A DNA stretch of 18,252 nt from Syntrophomonadaceae bacterium (GTDB taxonomy: Bacteria; Bacillota; Dethiobacteria; DTU022): contig SLQM01000192.1 in NCBI GenBank assembly GCA_007131435.1, forward strand, positions 1-18,252. Reading direction: 5' to 3'. This document shows positions 6,515-14,140 of this stretch, one piece after another. The notes under the pieces were generated by a model. That model was not told where the DNA came from and did no database searches. It saw only the letters and a program-made list of their open reading frames with translations. Made by a program: the position numbers and the translations under genes. Every line of letters begins with the position of its first letter. The stretch's first letter is position 1.

Positions 6515-7744
6515 TTACTGGACTCTCCTTGTAAACTCACCATCCCAGACAATTCTCCTGTACATAAGCGGATCGGTGTCACCCTCTGTGCTGAATAATA
6601 GCACCCTGGAGTTTTCATCCAACTGAAGCTGCTGCTTGGCCTCTTTTAACTCTTCCCTTTTTAAAAGTTCAAAAAGCATACCTGCTGTTACCGCTCCCGA
6701 TTCCCCCGAAACAACACGGTCATCTCCATCCAGCGGGTTACCCAAAATACGCATACCATTAGCAGCAATATAGTCGGGGCAGGAGATAAACATGTCAGCC
6801 AGTTTGCCAAGAATATCCCAGGCTACCGGGTTCGGCACCCCACAGGCCAGGCCAGCCATGATGGTATCCAGATCGCCGGTCACAAATCTCGGTTTTCCGT
6901 CACCAGCTTTTGCCGACCGGTAGAAACAATCAGCCTTGTGCGGCTCTATCACTACCGTTAAAGGGCGCTCTTCGCCAAAGACGGAGGCATAATAACCAAG
7001 CACCGCGGCAGCCAGGGACCCCACACCAGCCTGGATAAAAACATGGGTCGGTTTTTCAACCTTCTGCTCTTTTAACTGTTCCAGGGCTTCATCTGCCATA
7101 ACAGTATAGCCCTGCATAACCCAGTTTGGAATATCTTCGTAACCTTCCCAGGCCGTATCCTGAACAACCACCCAGCCGTTTTTTTTAGCATTGTTCGCAG
7201 TTATCCTGACTGTCTCGTCATAGTTAACATCTGTTATATAACCCTCGGCCCCGGTTGCAGTGATATGACCTAAACGGACCGGTGAAGAGCCGCGGGGCAT
7301 ATTGATAACCGCCCTGTGGCCGAGCTGCTGCGCAGCCCAGGCAACACCGCGACCGTGATTTCCATCAGTTGCAGAGGTAAAGGTAATTTCGCCTGTTATT
7401 TCGCGAGCTTCTTTGGATCGTAAATTTTCATAAGAAAACATATCCTGCCCGGTATTTAAAAGTCCGGCCAGGTATCGCCCGATGGCATGCCCGCCGCCTA
7501 GAACCTTGAAAGAATTAAGGCCGAAGCGTAAGGATTCATCCTTAACATAAATAGCCGCAATTCTGGTGTAATCGGCCAACCTGTCCAGGCTCCTCAGGGG
7601 AGTTATACTGTACTGGGGAAAGGTGGCGATAAACCGCCTGGTTTCAACTGCCACATCCCGGCCCAGGAAACCAAGGGAGACGCCTGCTGAGCCCCGTCCT
7701 CCACGACTGCCGGTACCGGCAACCCATTTTATTCTCTTATCCAC
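6515..7744 (-). CDS. dpaL: Diaminopropionate ammonia-lyase (PLP-dependent)
   Basis: The 409-residue product is a fold-type II PLP enzyme that converts 2,3-diaminopropionate to pyruvate and ammonia in the cytoplasm. The cofactor lysine is K80 in LNSFKVLGG. Two aspartates, D127 in SATDGNHGRG and D196 in QDTAWEGYEDIPNW, are 69 residues apart, matching the spacing of the two catalytic aspartates (120 and 189) of the E. coli enzyme. The glycine-rich phosphate loop is QAGVGSLAAAVLG, and SGESGAVT sits near the C-terminus. Length is close to the E. coli YgeX enzyme. Translation starts at GTG 7744, supported by GGGAGG five bases upstream. A consensus TTGACA lies at 7819-7814 on the minus strand, without a well-spaced -10. 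The dehydrogenase operon follows 62 bp downstream behind its own promoter. Confidence 0.93.
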   Translation of the reverse strand: MDKRIKWVAGTGSRGGRGSAGVSLGFLGRDVAVETRRFIATFPQYSITPLRSLDRLADYTRIAAIYVKDESLRFGLNSFKVLGGGHAIGRYLAGLLNTGQDMFSYENLRSKEAREITGEITFTSATDGNHGRGVAWAAQQLGHRAVINMPRGSSPVRLGHITATGAEGYITDVNYDETVRITANNAKKNGWVVVQDTAWEGYEDIPNWVMQGYTVMADEALEQLKEQKVEKPTHVFIQAGVGSLAAAVLGYYASVFGEERPLTVVIEPHKADCFYRSAKAGDGKPRFVTGDLDTIMAGLACGVPNPVAWDILGKLADMFISCPDYIAANGMRILGNPLDGDDRVVSGESGAVTAGMLFELLKREELKEAKQQLQLDENSRVLLFSTEGDTDPLMYRRIVWDGEFTRRVQ

Positions 7745-7844
7745 TATATCCTCCCATAAATAACTGATTTATTTAATAGACCCTAACAAGATAACTTTTA
7801 TAACAGCAGAGAGTGTCAACATTACCGGGCAGGACTTGGTTGAA

Positions 7845-7872
7845 GGCCCGGAATATAATAATATCCCGGGCC
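7845..7872 (-). terminator. Strong GC-rich hairpin after the amidohydrolase gene
   Basis: GGCCCGGAATAT (7845-7856) pairs with ATATCCCGGGCC (7861-7872) around an AATA loop, 11 of 12 positions pairing. It starts 30 bp past the amidohydrolase stop. It lacks a proper T-run on either side, so it may act as a weak terminator or as an mRNA-stabilising 3' end. Confidence 0.5.
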
Positions 7873-7901
7873 GGCATCTAACTGGTTATTAAGGTTAAGC
7901 T

Positions 7902-9707
7902 TTATTCTGCATCAAATACTATCTTACCCCTGAAAATAGTTTTTACTACTTCAACACCGTCAATGTCCAGGGGATCAATACTAAATAAATCCTGATCAAG
8001 AATTACAAGGTCGGCATAATTGCCAACTGCAATTGTACCGGTAACATCTTCAAGCATTAAGGCATAAGCATTGTTAGCGGTAAAACTCTTGATCATATTT
8101 TCCAGCGACGTCCTTTCATCAGCATTAAGCAGCCAGGTTGGATCGTCCATACTATCTATATCATCAACCTCATAAAAATCAGCATTGTTAAGGTTACGGG
8201 TTATACCCGTTTCAATTGCCCACAAAGGAGCTGGCGGGTCGGTTACAGAGTAATCCGAAGATGATGCAACCACTGCTCCAGCCTCAAAAAATGAATTAAG
8301 CGGATATTCATATTCAGCGCGATCGCCAAGGAAGGGGAAGTCAACTTCTTCCCACCAGTCAGGTTCTTTCATATGCCAGTATACCTGGACGTTAGCAATC
8401 ACATTCAGTTCGCTAAACCTTGGAATATCATCATAATCTACTACCTGCAGGTGAGTAATTGCATTACGGTGATCGCCTGGCACCTCGGCCAGGGCAGCTT
8501 CAAAGGCATCTAAGGCTTCTTTTGTTGCCCGATCACCGATAGAGTGGATATGGACAGAAAAACCGTCACTGTTCAAGGTAGCGATTGTTTCACGCAGGGC
8601 ATCCATGTCTCCCCAGTAATAAATACCATAATAATCAGTACCCATGTCAGCAGCCTCTTCATAAGGCTCAAGCAGTTTGGCCGTAACAGCTTCAACTGTA
8701 CCGTCCATAAAGATCTTGGCGTTGGTTACCTGGAAAAGCTCTCCGCTGTATGCATCCTGGAGACTCTTCAGGTTTTCTATCTGTGTTTCCATATCTTCTT
8801 CAAGATTAATATCAAGCCTGGTAGCAGCTCTTACCCACAGAGCCAGCTCATCGTTATCTTCCATATCTTTTACCGCTTTATAAAAATCATAGTTCGGTGC
8901 TGCGCCGGCTGACGGATAGGGCGTAAAAAAGCCTGTATAGCCAAGGCTGTGCATAAATTCCTGGAAAGCCACCAAACCTTCATGTATTTGATCATAAGTA
9001 TATTCCTGGGTAGGAAGGGTGGTGAATCCCATTCCTTTCAGGGTGCCCCATACCTCTCCGGTTTCCGGATCTTTCTCAATAACCCCACCGTCCGGGTTTG
9101 GAGTATCTGCAGTAATTCCGGCAATTTCCAATGTTTTACTGTTGACCCAGGTGCTGTGCCCATCATAAGACCGAAGAATTATCGGTTTGTCTGGCATTAT
9201 TTCATCCAGCGCTTCTTTGCTGGGTCCTAAAGTAGATTCAAGTCCATCAAAAACCCCTACCGACCAACCGCCACCATAGTAAGCATCCAGGTCGGGGTTA
9301 GCCTCTACAAATGCTGCGACTTTATCCAGGATAGTGTCTTTATCATCTCTCCAGCTGACCGATATGCTGTACATCTCCCGTAATACATTTCCCGGAGGGT
9401 GCATGTGGCTATCGATAAAGCCCGGCAAAACCATTTTACCTGCCAGATCGATAACTTGAGTATCTTGGCCTACATACTGTTCAATCTCCTCGTAAGTGCC
9501 CAGGGCAAAAATTTTCCCATCCTTAACAGCAATTGCCTCATAAAAATTATCTTCATCGTCGGCTGCATAGATTACCCCGTTTTGTAGAACCAGGTTGGCT
9601 GCTTCTACTACCTTTTCATCTGGATCCGCTGCTTCTTCAGATTCACAACCACTGAAAAGAAAAACAGCCACCAAAACCATAAAAAGCACCACAGTAACTC
9701 TTTTCAC
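7902..9707 (-). CDS. Exported amidohydrolase family lipoprotein (Amidohydrolase_3, YtcJ-like)
   Basis: This 601-residue protein begins with a lipoprotein signal (basic MKR, hydrophobic stretch, FLFSGC with C21 as lipidation site; phenylalanine at -3 is slightly unusual), so it should be anchored outside the membrane. After an acidic linker comes a metal-dependent amidohydrolase of the Amidohydrolase_3 type. The strand LPGFIDSHMHPPG holds the H101-x-H103 metal pair; VHIHSIGDRA, ITHLQVVDYDD and ASSSDYSVTDPPAPLW supply the later metal and catalytic residues; ADLVILDQDLF ends the composite beta domain. Relatives hydrolyse N-acyl or formamide-like bonds, but the substrate is unknown. Translation starts at GTG 9707 with AGGAGG seven bases upstream. 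A perfect TATAAT (minus strand, 9776-9771) lies upstream with a poor -35. Most family members I know are cytoplasmic, which makes the lipobox notable. Confidence 0.9.
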   Translation of the reverse strand: MKRVTVVLFMVLVAVFLFSGCESEEAADPDEKVVEAANLVLQNGVIYAADDEDNFYEAIAVKDGKIFALGTYEEIEQYVGQDTQVIDLAGKMVLPGFIDSHMHPPGNVLREMYSISVSWRDDKDTILDKVAAFVEANPDLDAYYGGGWSVGVFDGLESTLGPSKEALDEIMPDKPIILRSYDGHSTWVNSKTLEIAGITADTPNPDGGVIEKDPETGEVWGTLKGMGFTTLPTQEYTYDQIHEGLVAFQEFMHSLGYTGFFTPYPSAGAAPNYDFYKAVKDMEDNDELALWVRAATRLDINLEEDMETQIENLKSLQDAYSGELFQVTNAKIFMDGTVEAVTAKLLEPYEEAADMGTDYYGIYYWGDMDALRETIATLNSDGFSVHIHSIGDRATKEALDAFEAALAEVPGDHRNAITHLQVVDYDDIPRFSELNVIANVQVYWHMKEPDWWEEVDFPFLGDRAEYEYPLNSFFEAGAVVASSSDYSVTDPPAPLWAIETGITRNLNNADFYEVDDIDSMDDPTWLLNADERTSLENMIKSFTANNAYALMLEDVTGTIAVGNYADLVILDQDLFSIDPLDIDGVEVVKTIFRGKIVFDAE

Positions 9708-9856
9708 TTCTTAACCTCCTGACTTTCTTGATTTTTAAAAGAAACAACAAGAGTGAGAGACCTTAGACACATTATATATTTCATCAATATTTGTTTATTT
9801 CCTCTAGGGAGCAAAAATAATCTTAGGGAGGTGGGGGAGTGCTTAAACTCCATTTA

Positions 9857-10252
9857 TTATCCCGGCTTAAGGACTTCAAATATAGAGCCTTCTTTTTTAT
9901 ATCCCTGCTTCTTGTAATATTCATCAACGTCTGACATCACGAATACAGTATGATCCGGGTAGCCCTCAAAGATGCACTCCATCAATTTCCGGCCAATCCC
10001 TTTACTCCTATATTTTGGCGCAACAAGAAGATCGCAAATATAGATGTAGAAACCGCAGTCATCGATAGAGCGTGAATAACCACAGAGCACATCTCCTTCA
10101 TAGGCTACATAAGTGATTGATTTTTCTAAAGCGGCCTTATATTTGGTTGATCCTGCTGGAGATATATATTCAGACCAATCCTCTCCTTCTTGCTTAATTA
10201 TATTCATTAGTTTATTTTCATCAGTGGCCCTTTTATACAATCTGACTATCAT
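9857..10252 (-). CDS. GNAT family N-acetyltransferase
   Basis: A 131-residue single-domain acetyltransferase. The acetyl-CoA-binding motif A is clear at the middle of the protein: strand ICDLLVAPKYRSKGIGRKLME with the R/K-x-x-G-I-G loop. It is followed by HTVFVMSDVDEYYKKQGYKKEG, the usual C-terminal alpha4-beta5 segment with tyrosines near the thiol. The acceptor substrate cannot be predicted. ATG 10252 is preceded by GGAGG at an 8-base spacing. The gene is downstream of tRNA-Ser on the same strand, but a strong terminator lies between them, so it probably has its own weak promoter within the short gap or depends on read-through. Confidence 0.88.
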   Translation of the reverse strand: MIVRLYKRATDENKLMNIIKQEGEDWSEYISPAGSTKYKAALEKSITYVAYEGDVLCGYSRSIDDCGFYIYICDLLVAPKYRSKGIGRKLMECIFEGYPDHTVFVMSDVDEYYKKQGYKKEGSIFEVLKPG

Positions 10253-10284
10253 GCTTAAACCTCCAACTTATTATTTCTGATCCA

Positions 10285-10323
10285 AGAAAAGGGCTTCGGG
10301 GAGAATCCCGCTAGCCCTTTTCT
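10285..10323 (-). terminator. Rho-independent terminator of tRNA-Ser
   Basis: AGAAAAGGGCT (10285-10295) and AGCCCTTTTCT (10313-10323) form a perfect 11-bp stem, with an inner CGGG/CCCG helix. On the minus strand the stem ends in TTTTCTT, and it begins 12 nt after the tRNA CCA end. Confidence 0.88.
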
Positions 10324-10334
10324 GATTTTAATTG

Positions 10335-10424
10335 TGGCGGAGAGAGTGGGATTCGAACCCACGGTGCCTTGCGACACACACGATTTCGAGTCGTGCGCCT
10401 TCAACCGGACTCGGCCATCTCTCC
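10335..10424 (-). tRNA. tRNA-Ser (CGA anticodon)
   Basis: The 90-nt gene folds as a class II tRNA. The acceptor stem is GGAGAGA/TCTCTCC with G73 discriminator and encoded CCA; the D arm contains GCCGAGTCCGGTTGAAGGC; the anticodon stem CACGA/TCGTG holds loop CTCGAAA (anticodon CGA, reading UCG); a long variable arm TGTGTCGCAAGGCACC follows; and the T arm is GTGGG-TTCGAAT-CCCAC. The long variable arm and G73 are serine identity elements. Confidence 0.97.
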
Positions 10425-10435
10425 ATGTCAGTGCT

Positions 10436-10465
10436 ATTATACATTGTTAAAGCCAATTTTGCCAA
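10436..10465 (-). promoter_or_regulatory. Promoter of tRNA-Ser
   Basis: On the minus strand, TTGGCA (10465-10460, five of six) and perfect TATAAT (10441-10436) are 18 bp apart. The start would lie near 10429, a few bases before the mature tRNA 5' end. Confidence 0.8.
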
Positions 10466-10527
10466 GTGATTATCATGCGAGGTTCCCTGATTTGATTTCC
10501 ATTTTCAAGACTCCCGCAGATCAGTAT

Positions 10528-10983
10528 TTATCGTCTTTCACGGAAAAACTGCTGCAGCAGATCGGCACATTCTTTTTCCATAATACCGCCTGTAACCTCC
10601 AAGCGGTGATTTAGCCGCTGGTCGCGGACTAGATCGTAAAGCGTACCTGCTGCTCCGCCTTTAGGATCTGTAGCCCCGAAAACAAGACGATCAATCCTGG
10701 CCTGGACCATCGCCCCAGCGCACATGGGGCATGGCTCAAGGGTTACATAGATTGTGCAACCGCTTAACCTCCATCCTCCCAGCATTTTACCTGCCTGGCT
10801 GATAACTAAAATTTCGGCATGGGCAGAAGCGTCTTTCAGTTCTTCCCGCCTGTTTCGATCAGCAGCTACCAACAGCCCGTCTTTAACCAGCACGGCCCCA
10901 ATCGGCACTTCCCCGGCTGCTTCTGCATCCCGGGCCTGTTCTAAGGCAAGCTTCATGTAGTATGCATCTTTTTCCAAAAGCAT
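10528..10983 (-). CDS. tadA: tRNA-specific adenosine deaminase
   Basis: TadA deaminates A34 to inosine in the ACG anticodon of tRNA-Arg, letting one tRNA read CGU, CGC and CGA. The 151-residue protein has the zinc-dependent deaminase signature HAE at 55-57 (H55 ligand, E57 proton shuttle) and PCPMC at 84-88 (C85 and C88 ligands). It also has EVPIGAVLVKDG and the TadA-typical ARIDRLVFGATDPKGGAAGTL stretch. Length is normal. ATG 10983 has a G-rich sequence (GGGGGTGG) at very short spacing; ATG at codon 10 is an alternative start and would still keep the whole domain. A tRNA-Arg(ACG) gene, its expected substrate, is at 18138-18215. The gene lies between the tRNA-Ser promoter and a strong terminator of the next upstream gene. 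Confidence 0.95.
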   Translation of the reverse strand: MLLEKDAYYMKLALEQARDAEAAGEVPIGAVLVKDGLLVAADRNRREELKDASAHAEILVISQAGKMLGGWRLSGCTIYVTLEPCPMCAGAMVQARIDRLVFGATDPKGGAAGTLYDLVRDQRLNHRLEVTGGIMEKECADLLQQFFRERR

Positions 10984-11021
10984 CCACCCCCGCCATTATA
11001 TCATTTCCAGGGATATAAAAA

Positions 11022-11046
11022 GATATGCTCCAGTCAGGAGCATATC
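11022..11046 (-). terminator. Rho-independent terminator of the zinc-ribbon gene
   Basis: GATATGCTCC (11022-11031) and GGAGCATATC (11037-11046) form a perfect 10-bp stem with a 5-nt loop. On the minus strand it is followed immediately by TTTTT. It lies 31 bp past the stop codon. Confidence 0.92.
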
Positions 11047-11076
11047 CAGGATTAGCTAAGCAGTGTTCCGGTTATT

Positions 11077-11736
11077 TTAACGCTCAAATCTCAGCTCATT
11101 TATTTCATCCCGGAACTGGGCATCAGGCACCCTTTCCAGTTGAATAACTATACCATCCCAGGTGTCAGTCATGGTCAACTGATTGGCGCTGGCAAATTTC
11201 AACTCGGCTGTCCTTTCCCACTCAGCGAGCCCACGATGGTAGAGCTCCAGGTAACTGCTGGCATCGGTTTTTACAACCCTGTACTGGGTCCTAAACCAGT
11301 AACCTTCTGCAGGCACAGCTACATTGACCATTTCATTGGGCAGAAACTGAAAATAGACCTCACTACCGGCATTAGCACCCATCCAGGAGCCAATAACGTC
11401 CCCCTCGGCAACATCTTCGACTGCTGCAGGGCTGTCGCCACGCAGTAAGAACCAGTATGCTGCACTACCGCCGCCTAAAAGCAACAGTACCAACACAATC
11501 ACAAGGGCAATAGCCAAACCCTTTCCTGATTTCTTTTCAGGTATTGACTGGTAAACGACGCCCTGCTGGGGCACTGATTCCCTGTTTAATCTTTTTGATT
11601 GCACAGCTTCGTCATGGGTTTCCGCCTTATCCTCTGCAGGCTTAACATCATCTACCATTGACTCGCAGTATCTACATTTGATAGCCCTAACCGGAATGTC
11701 TTCCAGGCAAAAGGGGCATTTTTTTGTATCCGACAT
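11077..11736 (-). CDS. Zinc-ribbon, single-pass membrane protein of unknown function
   Basis: The start is placed at ATG 11736 because GGAGG lies seven bases upstream; the open frame extends 32 codons further but without a start signal. The 219-residue protein has an N-terminal zinc ribbon with cysteines 7, 10, 21 and 24 (KCPFC and KCRYC), a charged linker at about 30-70, one strong transmembrane helix at about 74-98, and a C-terminal domain of about 120 residues (GSWMGANAGSEVYFQF through INELRFER). That last part looks like an all-beta domain exposed outside. A cytoplasmic zinc ribbon, one helix and an outer domain is common in Bacillota membrane-associated sensors, but no function is known for this one. 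The gene is divergent from an acidic lipoprotein gene, about 230 bp away. Confidence 0.8.
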   Translation of the reverse strand: MSDTKKCPFCLEDIPVRAIKCRYCESMVDDVKPAEDKAETHDEAVQSKRLNRESVPQQGVVYQSIPEKKSGKGLAIALVIVLVLLLLGGGSAAYWFLLRGDSPAAVEDVAEGDVIGSWMGANAGSEVYFQFLPNEMVNVAVPAEGYWFRTQYRVVKTDASSYLELYHRGLAEWERTAELKFASANQLTMTDTWDGIVIQLERVPDAQFRDEINELRFER

Positions 11737-11820
11737 TTTGATACCTCCAACATAGGTTGTCTGAATATTAAACAACCCGGCAACTAAAATAAACGCGCTA
11801 AATGCCAGGTTGCGATCTAC

Positions 11821-11829
11821 ATTATACCA
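11821..11829 (-). promoter_or_regulatory. Extended -10 promoter of the zinc-ribbon gene
   Basis: TGGTATAAT on the minus strand (11829-11821) is a perfect extended -10 element. No good -35 box is seen at normal spacing, as is usual for extended -10 promoters. The leader would be about 78 nt. Confidence 0.5.
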
Positions 11830-11854
11830 CAACCAGTCTACTTAACTCCACCGG

Positions 11855-11883
11855 TTGCTTTTTTGTTGATCATAAGTTATAAT
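11855..11883 (+). promoter_or_regulatory. Promoter of the acidic lipoprotein gene
   Basis: A perfect TATAAT (11878-11883) lies 17 bp after TTGCTT (11855-11860). It is back to back with the divergent zinc-ribbon promoter. Confidence 0.5.
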
Positions 11884-11969
11884 TCGCTTAGTAAGCCCGG
11901 TGTTTAAAAATAGATAGACATTCGGGCTTGCCTTATCTGAAGGGTCTTTTAAAAGGAGGACTTTATTTT

Positions 11970-12500
11970 ATGCCTAAGCATAAGACCTTGATAGTTTTCG
12001 CAGTTGTGATTGCCTTCTCTTTTTCTCTGATTGGCTGCGGCATGTTAACTTCACGCAGCACCGGACCGGATGATCTTGCCGGTATTGGAGGCGAACTGCC
12101 AGAATGGCTGCTTTTAGCTCACCGCAGTGCTGAAGGGCCGGGAACGGAAAGAGACGATGATCTTTTAGAAGTTGCCGATGACGATGACCTTGTAATCGCA
12201 GACAATGATTTGCCTAATGGTGACTCTGACCAGGGAGAAAATGTAACTGCGCCTTCTGGCAGTCAAGATACCCAGACTGCACAGGCTCCGCAAAGCAGTC
12301 AGTCGAGCCCATCAGGCGGCAGCAGCTCATCAGGTAGTGACGAGCCTGAGTTTGGGACTAGAGAATACCTGGTTTGGTTAAAAAAACAACAGGAAAAAGC
12401 ACCAACTGTCGGTGAAGAAGCAGAAGACGATGAAGAAGACGACTCAGACTGGTGGGACAGCCCGAGCGGCAGCTCATCCGGAGGATTTTTTGGCAACTAA
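11970..12500 (+). CDS. Acidic low-complexity lipoprotein of unknown function
   Basis: The start is placed at ATG 11970, ten bases after AAAAGGAGG; the frame could extend 14 codons upstream without supporting signals. The 176-residue product has a lipoprotein signal (MPKHK, hydrophobic core, LIGC with C23). A short ordered stretch (LAGIGGELPEWLLLAHRSAEG) follows. Then come runs of Asp (LLEVADDDDLVIADNDLP), a Gln/Ser/Gly-rich region, the segment EFGTREYLVWLKKQQEK, and an acidic tail ending in Trp, Ser and Gly (DSDWWDSPSGSSSGGFFGN). It is probably anchored outside the cell membrane with a disordered, acidic body. I recognise no family. The divergent neighbour is also membrane-tethered with an outer domain, so a shared envelope role is possible. 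Confidence 0.75.
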   Translation: MPKHKTLIVFAVVIAFSFSLIGCGMLTSRSTGPDDLAGIGGELPEWLLLAHRSAEGPGTERDDDLLEVADDDDLVIADNDLPNGDSDQGENVTAPSGSQDTQTAQAPQSSQSSPSGGSSSSGSDEPEFGTREYLVWLKKQQEKAPTVGEEAEDDEEDDSDWWDSPSGSSSGGFFGN

Positions 12501-12556
12501 GATCCTTAAGCTTAAAAACAAATATTGTTATAATAATATTGCAGAAAAAGAGAAAG

Positions 12557-12578
12557 CCCCGCCGTTTACTCGGCGGGG
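12557..12578 (+). terminator. Rho-independent terminator of the lipoprotein gene
   Basis: CCCCGCCG (12557-12564) and CGGCGGGG (12571-12578) form a perfect 8-bp stem with a 6-nt loop, followed by TTATTT. It lies 57 bp past the stop. Confidence 0.88.
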
Positions 12579-12764
12579 TTATTTAATAGCAGCAGTAAAC
12601 ATTTTACATCATCCAATCCGCTTATTGTATTAAGATAGAGGCAATCTAAACTTCATGAACCACATCCCTTCATGGTTTGTATTTGCAAGACATAATTCAA
12701 AGATTAATATCTCTACTTTTTATAAATTAATACTAAAGCAAAGAAATATTGTGTCAATACAAGC

Positions 12765-12840
12765 TTCAACCAATTGAAATAATGGTTGAAAAGGTATATT
12801 ATTAATAATCAACTTTTAACAATTGTTTAGTTAACAATTG
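12765..12840. promoter_or_regulatory. Repeat-rich region upstream of the branched-chain aminotransferase gene
   Basis: The gap 12579-12875 before this gene holds a perfect 8-bp inverted repeat, TTCAACCA (12765-12772) and TGGTTGAA (12783-12790). It also holds two direct copies of TTAACAATTG (12816-12825 and 12831-12840) exactly 15 bp apart. CAATTG occurs three times. No T-box motifs and no convincing sigma-A promoter are seen. The repeats may bind a regulator. Confidence 0.4.
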
Positions 12841-12875
12841 AACAGTCTTCATCTATTAAGGGGGTATCAATTTCA

Positions 12876-13943
12876 ATGAAATACAACTTTCCGGTAACCA
12901 GGACCGATAATCCAAAACCAAAGCCCGATCCTCAAAACCTTGTTTTCGGAACCCAGTTCACAGATCACATGTTCGTAATGAGCTACAACCCGGATCAGGG
13001 CTGGCATGGTGGCAAAATATTACCTTACGGCCCGATTATCCTCGACCCTTCAACTGCAATTTTTCACTATGCCCAGGGAATGTTTGAGGGCCTTAAAGCC
13101 TACAGGACTGCAGTTGGAAAAGTGCAGCTATTCCGACCGGAGAAAAATGCCCGGCGCACAACTGTGACAAATGAGAGGGTTTGCATTCCTGCACTGGATG
13201 AAGACCTAATTGTTGAAGCGATTAAGGCTGTTGTTGACGTGGACCGAGAATGGGTTCCCGATGCAGAAGGAACTTCCCTCTATATCAGGCCTTTTATTAT
13301 CGCAACTGAGCCATACCTTGGCGTTCGCCCTTCCAGCACTTTTAAATTCTACATTATCCTATCGCCGGTAGGCCCGTATTATCCAGGTGGAATCAAACCG
13401 ACAAAAATATTAGTTGAAGACCAATACGTGAGGGCCATGGTTGGAGGAACCGGTTTTGCCAAGGTGGGCGGTAATTATGCAGCCAGCCTAAAAGCACAGG
13501 AAGAAGCGATAAAGAAAGGTTACACGCAGGTACTGTGGCTGGACGGTATTGAAAGACAATACGTTGAAGAAATTGGCACCTCCAATGCTTTTTTTGTTAT
13601 TAACGGTGAAGTGATAACTCCACCACTTACCGGGACAATCCTGCCCGGTATAACCCGGGATTCAGTGCTGCACCTGCTTCGCCACTGGGGCATCAAAACA
13701 ACAGAAAAGAAATTTAAGATAGAAGAAGTTTATGATGCCCATGCTGCCGGAAAGCTGGAAGAAGTTTTTGCAACCGGAACAGCGGCTGTAATATCACCGG
13801 TAGGTGAACTTTGCTGGAAAGACCGGGCTATAACTATTAATAATAATGAGATAGGCGAACTTTCCCATAGACTATACGATGAATTAACTGCTATCCAGTA
13901 TGGCAGGGTTAAAGATGAATTCGGCTGGATAGTAGAAGTGTAA
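12876..13943 (+). CDS. ilvE: Branched-chain amino acid aminotransferase
   Basis: A 355-residue fold-type IV PLP aminotransferase of the longer IlvE subtype. It interconverts leucine, isoleucine and valine with their 2-oxo acids using 2-oxoglutarate/glutamate. The cofactor lysine is K196 in GFAKVGGNYAASLKAQ. Other hallmarks are FHYAQGMFEGLKAYR (63-77), the YIRPFIIATEPYLGV stretch (136-150), EEIGTSNAFFV (231-241), TGTILPGITRDSV (252-264) and the phosphate-binding ATGTAAVISPVG (299-310). Length is full. ATG 12876 follows GGGGG with a rather long 11-base spacing. The gene is isolated between a terminator at 12557-12578 and one at 13989-14013, so it forms a single-gene unit with its own repeat-rich control region. 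In an amino-acid fermenter it could work in either direction. Confidence 0.95.
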   Translation: MKYNFPVTRTDNPKPKPDPQNLVFGTQFTDHMFVMSYNPDQGWHGGKILPYGPIILDPSTAIFHYAQGMFEGLKAYRTAVGKVQLFRPEKNARRTTVTNERVCIPALDEDLIVEAIKAVVDVDREWVPDAEGTSLYIRPFIIATEPYLGVRPSSTFKFYIILSPVGPYYPGGIKPTKILVEDQYVRAMVGGTGFAKVGGNYAASLKAQEEAIKKGYTQVLWLDGIERQYVEEIGTSNAFFVINGEVITPPLTGTILPGITRDSVLHLLRHWGIKTTEKKFKIEEVYDAHAAGKLEEVFATGTAAVISPVGELCWKDRAITINNNEIGELSHRLYDELTAIQYGRVKDEFGWIVEV

Positions 13944-13988
13944 GCATCATTCCCATCCTGGAAGCTATCAGGCAACCATACCATACCG

Positions 13989-14013
13989 CCCCGGGCTTAA
14001 TTAAAGCCCGGGG
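13989..14013 (+). terminator. Rho-independent terminator of ilvE
   Basis: CCCCGGGCTT (13989-13998) and AAGCCCGGGG (14004-14013) form a perfect 10-bp stem with a 5-nt loop. The tail TTTCCTGTATTT is only moderately T-rich. Confidence 0.85.
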
Positions 14014-14140
14014 TTTCCTGTATTTATGATGATCTCAAATCACCTAACTTACTTTGCATCAGTTTTCTATCATCTATCTTAAAGCTGTATGTAATATTTT
14101 TGGGCTGCATCACTAATATTCAGTATTTCAAGAAAAAGAA

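Noticed and set aside
7814..7819. Promoter for dpaL based on a perfect TTGACA
   Set aside because: No acceptable -10 box occurs 16-18 bp downstream, so it is mentioned in the gene entry but not listed as a promoter.
11737..11832. 32-residue N-terminal extension of the zinc-ribbon protein
   Set aside because: The extension has no ribosome binding site and overlaps the extended -10 promoter, whereas ATG 11736 has a strong site.
12579..12875. T-box or other riboswitch before ilvE
   Set aside because: No T-box AGGGTGG-type sequence, specifier-loop layout or adjoining terminator/antiterminator is visible.
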